From: Massilia sp. CFBP 13721
GTDB lineage: Bacteria > Pseudomonadota > Gammaproteobacteria > Burkholderiales > Burkholderiaceae_D
Assembly (NCBI RefSeq): GCF_014842025.1
Contig: NZ_JACYUY010000001.1
Span: 294,751-358,750 of the forward strand
Reading direction: 5' to 3'
DNA: 64,000 bases
Part shown: positions 1-9,335 of the stretch, piece by piece
Layout: every line of letters starts with the position of its first letter
How positions within the stretch are numbered: the stretch's first letter is position 1
The notes under the pieces: generated by a model
Database searches by the model: none
The model's input: the letters and a program-made list of their open reading frames with translations, nothing else
Told to the model about the DNA's origin: nothing
Program-made: the position numbers and the translations under genes

Positions 1-501
1 CGATGTACCAGCGCGCGCGCATGGGCATCGGCCGCACCTTCCAGATCCCGCAGCCGATGCACGAACTGACCGTGCGCCAGAACCTGCAGGTGTCGCAGCG
101 CTTCGGCACCGGCCGCGTCGACGAGCGCCGCATCGCCGAAGTGCTGGAGTTCACCGGCCTGTCCGCCAAGGCCGACCGCGACGCCTCGACCGGCCTGGCG
201 CTGACCGAACTGAAGGCGCTGGAAGTGGCCAAGGCGCTGGCCACCGACCCGAAGCTGCTGCTGCTCGACGAAGTGCTGGCCGGCCTGGAAACCAACGGCA
301 AGCGCGCCTTCATGCAGATGCTGAAGGGCTTACATGAAAAATTCGCGGTCGGGATCTGCATCATCGAGCACGACATCGAGACCATCAGCAACCTGTGCCA
401 GCGGGTGGCGGTGCTGAACTTCGGCCAGCTGATCGCCGAGGGCACGCCGACGGAAGTGTTCAACAATCCGCTGGTGGTGAAAAGCTACACGGGAGCCGAC
501 C

Positions 502-509
<8 letters not shown>
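1..509 (+). CDS. livG: ABC transporter ATP-binding protein, LivG type (5' truncated by window edge)
   Basis: This is the C-terminal part of one of the two ATPase subunits of a branched-chain amino acid (HAAT family) importer. The frame is open to the left edge, and the Walker A region lies outside the window. What remains shows the GRTFQ Q-loop region near the edge, a degenerate signature (ALTELKALE), Walker B LLLLDEV, D-loop LAGLE and the switch His in EHDIE, all typical of LivG. The stop codon overlaps the start of livF by 8 nt (ATGCTTGA), so the two are translationally coupled. The substrate cannot be read from the sequence. The link with gcdH downstream hints at amino acids or a dicarboxylate linked to lysine or glutarate breakdown (inference). 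Confidence 0.9.
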
Positions 510-1203
<694 letters not shown>

Positions 1204-1229
1204 TCATTCAACTATACATAGAGATCATC

Positions 1230-2405
<1,176 letters not shown>

Positions 2406-2632
2406 GTCCGCAGCGCCGAACTTTGAGGGAATGAACGCTCTAACCCGTAAGGTGGGCGGCTATACCTGGACATGCGACTACCTGCTGCCCGGATGCCGCC
2501 CACGCGTTCAACCACACGCTGAAACGCCGCGACGAATCAACGGCCGAATGAACGCGTGAGCGGCGCTCGGCTTTCTTGAAACCCTCCACAATGGTGCCAT
2601 ATCGACCATTCAAGCAACGTGGAGGATGACCC

Positions 2633-3379
2633 ATGAGTCCGCAAGATACCCAGCTGTTGGAAAATTTCCTGAACCAGCTAATCGAGGCGCGCGGCCTGCC
2701 CAAGGATCCCGAGGCCGACGCCATGATCCAGAAGGCGGTGTCTTACCAGCCCGACGCCGCCTACCTGCTGGTGCAACGCGCCCTGCTGCAACAGCAGGCG
2801 CTCGACAATGCCAAGGCCGAAATCGCGAATCTGCAGCGCCAGCTGCAAGGCGGATCGCAAGGCGGCGGCTTCCTCGACCCGAATGCCTGGGGCAACAGCA
2901 GCGGCCAGCGCCAGCCGACGCAAGCCTACGGCAGCAGGGCCGTGCCGCCGGCGCACCCGCAGCAGGTGCAACAACCCTATCAACAGCCTTACCAGCAGCC
3001 TTCGCTCTCGAGCCGCGCGAGTAACTTCTTCCGCGGCGGCGGCATGGGCGGCGGCGGCATGGGTGGCGCGCTCGGCAGCATCGCCTCGACCGCGGCCGGC
3101 GTCGCGGCCGGCGCCTTCCTGTTCCAAGGACTGGGCCACTTGCTGGGCCAGCACAACCACGACGGCAACGGCTTCCTCGGCAACAACGACAGCTTCTCCT
3201 CGCTGACCTCGCCGATCGAGGACTTCAACAACAGCGGCGCCGACGACCAGTCGAGCAGCCTGCTGGGTGATGGCGGTTCGGACGGCGGCAATTCGATGCT
3301 CGACGACCTCGGCATGGGCAGCGACAACTTCGCCGGCGATAACTACGACGGCGGCTCGGACGACAGCTCGTTCAGCTGA
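2633..3379 (+). CDS. DUF2076 domain-containing protein
   Basis: 248 aa protein of the DUF2076 family; its function is not established. The N-terminal 75 residues form the recognisable helical domain (QDTQLLENFLNQLIE..., YLLVQRALLQQQALDNAKAEI). A Gln/Pro-rich linker follows, then a Gly-rich hydrophobic stretch (about 135-170) that could insert into or lie along a membrane, and a low-complexity acidic Gly/Ser/Asp tail. No signal peptide is visible. The start is preceded by a good ribosome site (GTGGAGG). The 227 nt in front contain no gene that I can support. Confidence 0.8.
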   Translation: MSPQDTQLLENFLNQLIEARGLPKDPEADAMIQKAVSYQPDAAYLLVQRALLQQQALDNAKAEIANLQRQLQGGSQGGGFLDPNAWGNSSGQRQPTQAYGSRAVPPAHPQQVQQPYQQPYQQPSLSSRASNFFRGGGMGGGGMGGALGSIASTAAGVAAGAFLFQGLGHLLGQHNHDGNGFLGNNDSFSSLTSPIEDFNNSGADDQSSSLLGDGGSDGGNSMLDDLGMGSDNFAGDNYDGGSDDSSFS

Positions 3380-3431
3380 CGAGCCGGTAGCAAGCCCGCC
3401 GTGTTAACATGGCGGTCTGGCGGGAGGGCGC

Positions 3432-4811
3432 GTGCGCCCTCTCCTGTTGCCGAACCCTTTTGCAGAATGTATGCCGCTTCACATCTCCCGGATCCTCCAC
3501 GCCGGCTACGTCTTCGAATGTGAAGGCACGCGGATCGCCTTTGACACGATCTTCGAAAACCCCTTCAGCCGCAACTGCCACGCCTTTCCGCCGGTGCGTT
3601 TCGACCACGACAAGATCCGCCGGCTGCGCTTCGACGCCGTCTTCATCTCGCACTTCCACGACGACCACTGCTCGCTCGAGAGCCTCGACCTGCTCGACCG
3701 TGCGACGCCAATCCACATCTACTGCCTGTTCAAGGAACTGTTCGCCATGGTGCGCGAACTCGGCTTCATCAACGTCCATGCCCTGGCGATCGATGCGCCG
3801 GTGCGGGTCGGCCCCTTGAGCGTCACGCCGCGCATCGCGATGGACCCGGACGTCGACTCGATGTTCCAGGTCGAGGCGGCCGGATTGAAGGTGCTGAACG
3901 TGGTCGATTCGTGGATCGATCCGGACACGCTGCCGGCGCTGGTTGCGCACGGCCCGTGGGACTTGGTGCTCTGGCCCTTCCAGACCATGCGCGAGATCGA
4001 GGTGCTGTCGCCCTCGCGCGCCGCGCCCGCACCGGCGACGCTGCCGGGAGAATGGATCGAGCAGCTGCAAGCCCTGAACCCGCGCTACGTCGTGCCCAGC
4101 TCCTGCCAGTTCCTGCAGGAAGACTGGTCCTGGTACAACCACAGCTTCTTCCCGATCAGCTACCGCCAGTTCGCGGCGGAGATCGGCGCGGCGCTGCCGG
4201 AGGCGCACGTGCTGCGCCTGGACCCGTCGGTGTCGGTGCGGCTCGACCGCGATGGCTCGACGCCGGCCGCGCCGCTCGACTGGGTCGTGCCGGTCGGCGC
4301 GCAGGACGTCGATTACGACTACGACCCGCAAGCAGTGCCGCCGCCGACCGGCGAGATTGCGCGCCGCTTTCCCGCCCTGAGCGATGAACAGGCCGCGCGT
4401 GTGGATGCATACTGCGGCGGCGGCCTGCTTGACAAGTACCGCGCCATGGAACTGCCCGAGGACAGCTTCTTCACGCAGCCGCGCACGTGGCGCCTCTCGG
4501 TCTTCGACCACGAAGGCGCGGCCACGCAGTATCACTACCGCGTGCACGGCGACAGCATCGAGCCCGCCGCTGCCGGTTCACTCTCGTGGGCCACCGAAAT
4601 CCCGGCCGCCAAGCTGTACGCGGCCCTGGCCCTGGGCGAATCGCTCACCTCGATGTACATGCGGATTAACGACATGCGCTTCGACGACGCGACCGAGGCG
4701 GACCTGGCCAACAGCGAACTCGTGGACGACCCGCTGATCCGTTGCCTCTTCAACGACGCCTTCGGCGCTTATCAAGCTGCGCAATTGCGCCGGCTGAAAG
4801 ACCTGGAATGA
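3432..4811 (+). CDS. MBL-fold metallo-hydrolase
   Basis: Metallo-beta-lactamase-fold hydrolase with the metal-binding HFHDDH motif (residues 61-66 counted from the ATG at 3471). The strands before it (FECEGTRIAFDTIFENPF) match the UlaG-like or lipid-hydrolase branch. The C-terminal 150 residues are an extra domain that I do not recognise. Two starts are possible. The GTG at 3432 has a GGGAGGG ribosome site about 4 nt upstream. The ATG at 3471 fits where family similarity begins but has no clear site. The 3' end overlaps the next gene by ATGA, so the two are translationally coupled. The substrate is unknown. Confidence 0.8.
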   Translation: MRPLLLPNPFAECMPLHISRILHAGYVFECEGTRIAFDTIFENPFSRNCHAFPPVRFDHDKIRRLRFDAVFISHFHDDHCSLESLDLLDRATPIHIYCLFKELFAMVRELGFINVHALAIDAPVRVGPLSVTPRIAMDPDVDSMFQVEAAGLKVLNVVDSWIDPDTLPALVAHGPWDLVLWPFQTMREIEVLSPSRAAPAPATLPGEWIEQLQALNPRYVVPSSCQFLQEDWSWYNHSFFPISYRQFAAEIGAALPEAHVLRLDPSVSVRLDRDGSTPAAPLDWVVPVGAQDVDYDYDPQAVPPPTGEIARRFPALSDEQAARVDAYCGGGLLDKYRAMELPEDSFFTQPRTWRLSVFDHEGAATQYHYRVHGDSIEPAAAGSLSWATEIPAAKLYAALALGESLTSMYMRINDMRFDDATEADLANSELVDDPLIRCLFNDAFGAYQAAQLRRLKDLE

Positions 4812-5515
4812 ACATCACCATCCTGCCCTACCGCGCCACCCTCGAACAAGCCTGCGACTGGCTGGAAGGACAAACGGGATCGCCCTGGACCCTGGCGCGC
4901 CTGATCGAACACGGCGTCACACCCTATGTCTGGCTCGACTACGACGCCGCCTGGCCGGACCTGTTCGGCGACGCCAACGGTGGCTACGCGGCGCCGATCT
5001 TCTACGAGGGCGACACCGCACGCCTGGCGGCCGGCAGCGAGGACGTGCTGATTACGATGACGAAGGACGCCTACAAGATCGTCACGCGCCTGCCCGAGCC
5101 GGGCTTCCGGCGCGCGTTGCACGAGCTGCGCTTCCTGAAGAAGGAACTGGAAAAGCTGGTCAAGACGCTGAAACGCGCAGCCGAGCCGCCGCCGGCGCCG
5201 AAAGCGGCGGCCGAGTCCACGGCAGGCATCTACAAGGAACAGGTAGTCGCCGCCTTCGGTGGTCTCGCAAAACTCGACCTCGACAAAGCGCTGACGGGCG
5301 GCGGCGGCATCTTCGGCGACGACGGCGCCCGCATCAAGGCGAGCACGAAAAAGGCGAAATCGAAGATCGTCTGGAACCCGGTGGTGCTGGCGCTCGGCCT
5401 GCACGACGTGTATGGCGTGCCGCTGCGCGGCCTGAAGCGTGCATTCCAGGCCCATGATTTCCTCGATCCCTGGCATGACGAATGGGAGCGCAGCCTGCGC
5501 TTGCTGGGGCATTGA
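4808..5515 (+). CDS. hypothetical protein, coupled to the MBL-fold hydrolase
   Basis: 235 aa protein with no recognised domain. It is soluble, with no signal peptide. The first half is a compact domain (LIEHGVTPYVWLDYDAAWPDLF, APIFYEGDTARLAAGS). A charged helix (LRFLKKELEKLVKTLKRA) follows, then an Ala/Pro linker and a short C-terminal domain ending in WHDEWERSLRLLGH. Its ATG overlaps the stop of the upstream hydrolase by 4 nt, so the two are expected to be made in fixed ratio and may work together. No function is assigned. Confidence 0.7.
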   Translation: MNITILPYRATLEQACDWLEGQTGSPWTLARLIEHGVTPYVWLDYDAAWPDLFGDANGGYAAPIFYEGDTARLAAGSEDVLITMTKDAYKIVTRLPEPGFRRALHELRFLKKELEKLVKTLKRAAEPPPAPKAAAESTAGIYKEQVVAAFGGLAKLDLDKALTGGGGIFGDDGARIKASTKKAKSKIVWNPVVLALGLHDVYGVPLRGLKRAFQAHDFLDPWHDEWERSLRLLGH

Positions 5516-5579
5516 GCGCCTCGGCGCGGAAGATGTTCCACGCTGGCGGCGGAGGATTGATATTTCTCAAACTACTTGT

Positions 5580-5608
5580 TTGACCTAGCTTAATACGGCT
5601 CATAAGGT
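5580..5608 (+). promoter_or_regulatory. possible sigma70-type promoter for the esterase gene
   Basis: TTGACC at 5580-5585 resembles a -35 box. CATAAG or TAAGGT at 5601-5608 would be a weak -10 box at 15-17 nt spacing. The stretch is AT-richer than its surroundings and lies about 110 nt before the GTG of the lipoprotein esterase. Confidence 0.25.
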
Positions 5609-5717
5609 GTAACACTCAAACACCATTGGCGTCTAATCCGGGACCGAGGATACCTCTGGCTGTTGCCGGAAAACTGACGATCGCCAGCGTGTCCGAACCA
5701 GGACATGGAGGCTTATC

Positions 5718-6926
5718 GTGATCGTCGATCCTTCCTTATCTTCTTTGCGCGCAGTCTGCCTGGCGCTGGTTGCGGGCGCCATGCTGGTCGCTGTCGCCGG
5801 TTGCGACATGACGCACGCGAGCGAAACCGGCGCCGGACAAGCTGCCCCGGGCCCTAAGCAGTTTTCGCTCGGCCAGACGATACCGGCACCAAGAAGCGCG
5901 GCGCCGGCACCTTCGGCGATCGTTCTTCCACTCGGATTTTGCGCCTTCTTTCCCAACCTCCCAGGCTGCGAAATGGATGCAGTCCAGCTCCTGCCCGGGG
6001 AAAGCGAGGTGCGCGATTTTGGTTCGAATCCGGGCAATCTCAAGATGTTCAAGTATGTCCCGAAAGACCTGGGCAGCGCGCGCCCGCTGGTGGTGGCGCT
6101 GCACGGCTGCACGCAAAGCGCGACCAAGTACGACGACGAAACCGGCTGGACGCAGCTGGCCGACAAAATGCGCTTTGTCCTGGTACTGCCGCAACAGGAT
6201 CAAACCGGCATCAACAATGCCTTCAAATGCTTCCGCTGGTTCGACCCCAACCATAACCAGCGCGGCCGCGGCGAGGCCTTGTCGATCAAGCAGATGATCG
6301 ACACGGTCCTGGCCGACACCAGCCTGAATCTCGACCGCAAACGCGTCTACATCACCGGTCTTTCCGCCGGCGGCGCCATGACCGCAGTCATGATGGCGAC
6401 CTATCCGGAAACCTTCGCTGGCGGCGCGCCCGTCGCAGGCATCCCGTACGGATGCACCAAGACAGTCTTTGACGCGACCAGCAAATGCGGCGTCAGCTTG
6501 GGTGGCGTGCCGGGCATTCCCGCCAGTACGCCGGTCGAGCAATTGTCGCCGGCCGAATGGGGCAACCGGGTGCGCAAGGCCTCTTCCGCGTCGACCTTCC
6601 CGCGCGTCTCGATCTGGCACGGGACCCGCGATCACGTCGTCAACCCGCAAGCCCAAACTGAAATGATCGAGCAGTGGACTAACGTCCTGGGCGTCGCCGC
6701 GACGCCCCAGGTCGATACGCAGTTCAAGACCGCACGGCGCCAGATCTTCCAGGATGGCAGCGGCAAGCCGGTGGTCGAGGCATTCACCATTCACGACATG
6801 GACCACGGCACGCCGATCGATCCGGGCCCCAATGCCGACCAGTGCGGTACGGCACTGCACGATCAATTCGTCATCCCGGCCGGGATTTGTTCCAGCTTTT
6901 ATATCGCCAAATTCTGGGGATTCTGA
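5718..6926 (+). CDS. PHB-depolymerase/feruloyl-esterase-family lipoprotein
   Basis: 402 aa alpha/beta hydrolase of the extracellular PHB depolymerase/esterase family. It starts with GTG, supported by GGAGG 6 nt upstream. The N-terminus is a lipoprotein signal: hydrophobic core, then VAVAGC with the acylated Cys at 29. The nucleophile elbow is TGLSAGG (Ser216). The likely charge-relay partners are Asp305 in HGTRDHVVNP and His359 or His363 in IHDMDHGTP. The oxyanion-side motif LHGCTQ is present at the start of the hydrolase domain. It probably hydrolyses polyhydroxyalkanoate or plant-type ester substrates outside the cytoplasm. No separate substrate-binding domain is seen, so polymer specificity is unproven. 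Asp directly after the lipid Cys would, by the E. coli rule, retain it on the inner membrane. Confidence 0.85.
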   Translation: MIVDPSLSSLRAVCLALVAGAMLVAVAGCDMTHASETGAGQAAPGPKQFSLGQTIPAPRSAAPAPSAIVLPLGFCAFFPNLPGCEMDAVQLLPGESEVRDFGSNPGNLKMFKYVPKDLGSARPLVVALHGCTQSATKYDDETGWTQLADKMRFVLVLPQQDQTGINNAFKCFRWFDPNHNQRGRGEALSIKQMIDTVLADTSLNLDRKRVYITGLSAGGAMTAVMMATYPETFAGGAPVAGIPYGCTKTVFDATSKCGVSLGGVPGIPASTPVEQLSPAEWGNRVRKASSASTFPRVSIWHGTRDHVVNPQAQTEMIEQWTNVLGVAATPQVDTQFKTARRQIFQDGSGKPVVEAFTIHDMDHGTPIDPGPNADQCGTALHDQFVIPAGICSSFYIAKFWGF

Positions 6927-6927
6927 A

Positions 6928-8145
6928 TCAGCAGCCCGAGGGTTTGACGCGCTCGACTTCCAGCCCGAAGAACGGACGCAGGCGCGTACCGATCACGTTA
7001 CCGGCAAACGCGAACACCAGCCACAGCCAGCCGTGCAGGCTGCCCGAGATGATGCCGCTGAAGTAGGCGCCGATGTTGCAGCCATAGGCCAGGCGTGCGC
7101 CATAGCCGAGCAGCAGGCCGCCGACGACCGCGGCGATCAACGAGCGCAGCGGCAGGCGCCATACCGGTGCATAACGGCCGGCCAGCGCCGCCGCCAGCAT
7201 CGCGCCGAGCACGATGCCGATGTCCATCACCGTGGTCACGTCCTGCGACAGCGGCGCGGCCAGCGCAGCCGCGTTGGCTTTAGTCGTCCAGTAGGTCCAG
7301 CTGGCGACGTCGACGCCGATCGCCGACGCCGCCTTGGCGCCCCACAAGGCAAAGGCCGAGGTCACGCCCCACGGCCGGCCGGCCAGTGCAAGCGTAGCAA
7401 AATTCAGCACGACCAGCGCCAGCGCACCGGCCACCAGCGGCCACGGGCCATGCAGCCAGGGCGAGCGATCCGCCTTGCGCAGGGTCGGGTCGACCAGGCG
7501 GCCGTGACGGCGCTTCTCGACCATCACCGTGATGCCCGCGATCGCCGCGAACACGATCCAGTTTAGCGCCAGTGCCGGCGCCAGCCCGAGCGACTTGACG
7601 AGCGAGATCGGCGCCAGTTGCGGCAGCGAGGTCCAGTACGGCATGTGGGCAGTGGCGATCACCGAGCCGGCAACGAACGCGATCAGCGTGACGAGCATGC
7701 GCGTACTGCCGCCGCCGACCGTGTACAGCGTGCCGGAAGCACAGCCGCCGCCCAGCTGCATGCCGATGCCGAAGATGAATGCGCCGACCACCACCGAGGT
7801 GCCGGCCGGCGACACCAGGCCGGCGACCGGGTTGCCGAACAGCGAACCGTTGGCCAGCGCCGGGAAGAACAGCGCCACGCCGACGGCCAGCATCAGCATC
7901 TGCGCGCGCAGGCCGGCGCCGCGGCCATCGGCGATGAAGACGCGCCAGGCCGAGGTGAAGCCAAAGGCGGCGTGGTACAGGGCCAGGCCAAGCAGCGCGC
8001 CGATGACGAACAACGCGGCCTGCTTTGGGCCGACATTCGCCGTCAGGTACCAGGCGCCGAGGGCGACCAGGACCAGCGACACGCCGAGCGGCGTCGGGTT
8101 GATATCGGCGCGGGGCCGAATGATCGAAGATGCGGTAGTGGACAT
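6928..8145 (-). CDS. YeeE/YedE family (TsuA-like) sulfur-compound transporter
   Basis: 405 aa polytopic membrane protein of the YeeE/YedE family, whose characterised members import thiosulfate. About ten hydrophobic segments are visible. Two copies of the family core contain the conserved cysteines: GMQLGGGCASGTLY in the first half and ARLAYGCNIGAYFSG in the second, as expected of the internally duplicated form. The start is set at MSTTASS. An in-frame ATG at 8190 would add 15 residues, but neither site has a good ribosome site. It converges on the esterase gene with a 1-nt gap. No TusA/YeeD-like partner is seen next to it. Confidence 0.85.
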   Translation of the reverse strand: MSTTASSIIRPRADINPTPLGVSLVLVALGAWYLTANVGPKQAALFVIGALLGLALYHAAFGFTSAWRVFIADGRGAGLRAQMLMLAVGVALFFPALANGSLFGNPVAGLVSPAGTSVVVGAFIFGIGMQLGGGCASGTLYTVGGGSTRMLVTLIAFVAGSVIATAHMPYWTSLPQLAPISLVKSLGLAPALALNWIVFAAIAGITVMVEKRRHGRLVDPTLRKADRSPWLHGPWPLVAGALALVVLNFATLALAGRPWGVTSAFALWGAKAASAIGVDVASWTYWTTKANAAALAAPLSQDVTTVMDIGIVLGAMLAAALAGRYAPVWRLPLRSLIAAVVGGLLLGYGARLAYGCNIGAYFSGIISGSLHGWLWLVFAFAGNVIGTRLRPFFGLEVERVKPSGC

Positions 8146-8357
8146 GGCGGGAGGGAGAAAATGACAGCGAAGCCTGCTATTTTCGCGCATTTTGGGTGTT
8201 CTTGCAGGACGCGTGGGGTTTTGCGAAGGACGGTTGCGAAGTGGTCAAGCCTGGTCCTTGGCCACGCGCTGTCTTCAGAACGCCTGATAAGAACGTCCGA
8301 CATTCCGCTAGCAGATGAGTCTGTATGCATCTTCTACTAACGCGTTGCAGACGTTCG

Positions 8358-8657
8358 TTACTTGCCCGTTTTCCAGTCCAAGACCTGCCCCAGTGGTGTG
8401 TCCGGCCACTTGCTCCATTTTCGAGGTTCTACACCACGAACAAGATTTTCGACAGCAGCCAGTTCGTCATTATTTTCCAGGCCAACTACGGTCGCGAGAA
8501 CATGGTCTTGGGTATGCCGCTCTGCACGGTTCGCTCGCGCTTTAGCCAGCGGTATGCCTTTACGTGAAGCTTTGCTGTTTTCGCCGTACGTGTTGCGGCG
8601 ATCCTTCGCATAACTGAGGCGCTTTTTCTCTTGAGGAGTTTTAGTTTGCACTGCCAC
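8358..8657 (-). CDS. small basic conserved hypothetical protein
   Basis: 99 aa, highly basic at the N-terminus (TPQEKKRLSYAKDRRNTYGE, then SRKGIPLAKARANRAERH) with a more acidic, Trp-containing C-terminus (RKWSKWPDTPLGQVLDW). I recognise no domain. A GTG start at 8657 is chosen because GGGAGAG lies just upstream; an ATG at 8678 would add 7 residues. Composition suggests a nucleic-acid- or ribosome-associated protein (inference only). Its GC content is lower than that of its neighbours. Confidence 0.6.
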   Translation of the reverse strand: MAVQTKTPQEKKRLSYAKDRRNTYGENSKASRKGIPLAKARANRAERHTQDHVLATVVGLENNDELAAVENLVRGVEPRKWSKWPDTPLGQVLDWKTGK

Positions 8658-8774
8658 GTGTCTCTCCCATTCAAACATGACCGCTGATGGTCGGCTTCTA
8701 TTCCAGCCTGTGTAAAATGACCTCGATTTCAAGATCGCGCAGTGCATGCATCGCAATTTCAGGACCTGTGCAGC

Positions 8775-9245
8775 TTAGCCATGGCGACCTAACCGCCCCG
8801 CCGCCGATTGCCTGCGCCCGGTCGCCGCTTCCAGCTTGCCGGCGCGGCCCAGGCCGAACGACGGCATGTTGACGTACACGCTCTCGTAAGCCCCGGCCTT
8901 GACGGCAAAGGTTTCGTGCCAGATGCCGACCGAGCCGTCGGTGCCGATCGCCTGGTTGAATGCCTTCCATGCAGGCAGATGGGCCGCCCCCTTGTTGGTC
9001 GCGTAGGCCATCAACTGCTCCATCGACCGCCAGTACTGGATGACGACGGGCGTGCGCGAGAACCACATCTCGGCGTGCAGCATGCCCAGTTCGGGCTGGC
9101 GCCGCAGTTCGCCGATCATGCGCGGCATGGCGGCGGCGACCGGCCACCACTTGTGTACCTTCCAGGGCTGGTTCAGGCGCATGCCGATCAGGAACACCAC
9201 GAAATCCCCGTCGATCGTCGCCGTCAGGCGTTCATGGTGAATCAT
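8775..9245 (-). CDS. DUF4188 family protein
   Basis: 156 aa protein matching the DUF4188 family, which has a ferredoxin-like monooxygenase-type fold. Conserved stretches include the start with paired His (MIHHERLTATIDGDFVVFLIGMR), the hydrophobic WWPVAAAMPRM, MWFSRTPVVIQYWRS and the HETFAVKAGAYESVYVNMP segment. GAGGAG lies upstream of the ATG. The C-terminus is Arg/Gly-rich. The substrate is unknown; the family is often annotated as a monooxygenase or aldoxime-dehydratase-like. Confidence 0.8.
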   Translation of the reverse strand: MIHHERLTATIDGDFVVFLIGMRLNQPWKVHKWWPVAAAMPRMIGELRRQPELGMLHAEMWFSRTPVVIQYWRSMEQLMAYATNKGAAHLPAWKAFNQAIGTDGSVGIWHETFAVKAGAYESVYVNMPSFGLGRAGKLEAATGRRQSAAGRLGRHG

Positions 9246-9335
9246 GGTGTGACTCCTCTATTGAACAGTTAAAAGCCGCTACCTGCAATGTACGGCATCG
9301 GCGCTCGACTGTTCAAGCAATACCAACCGCCGGCT

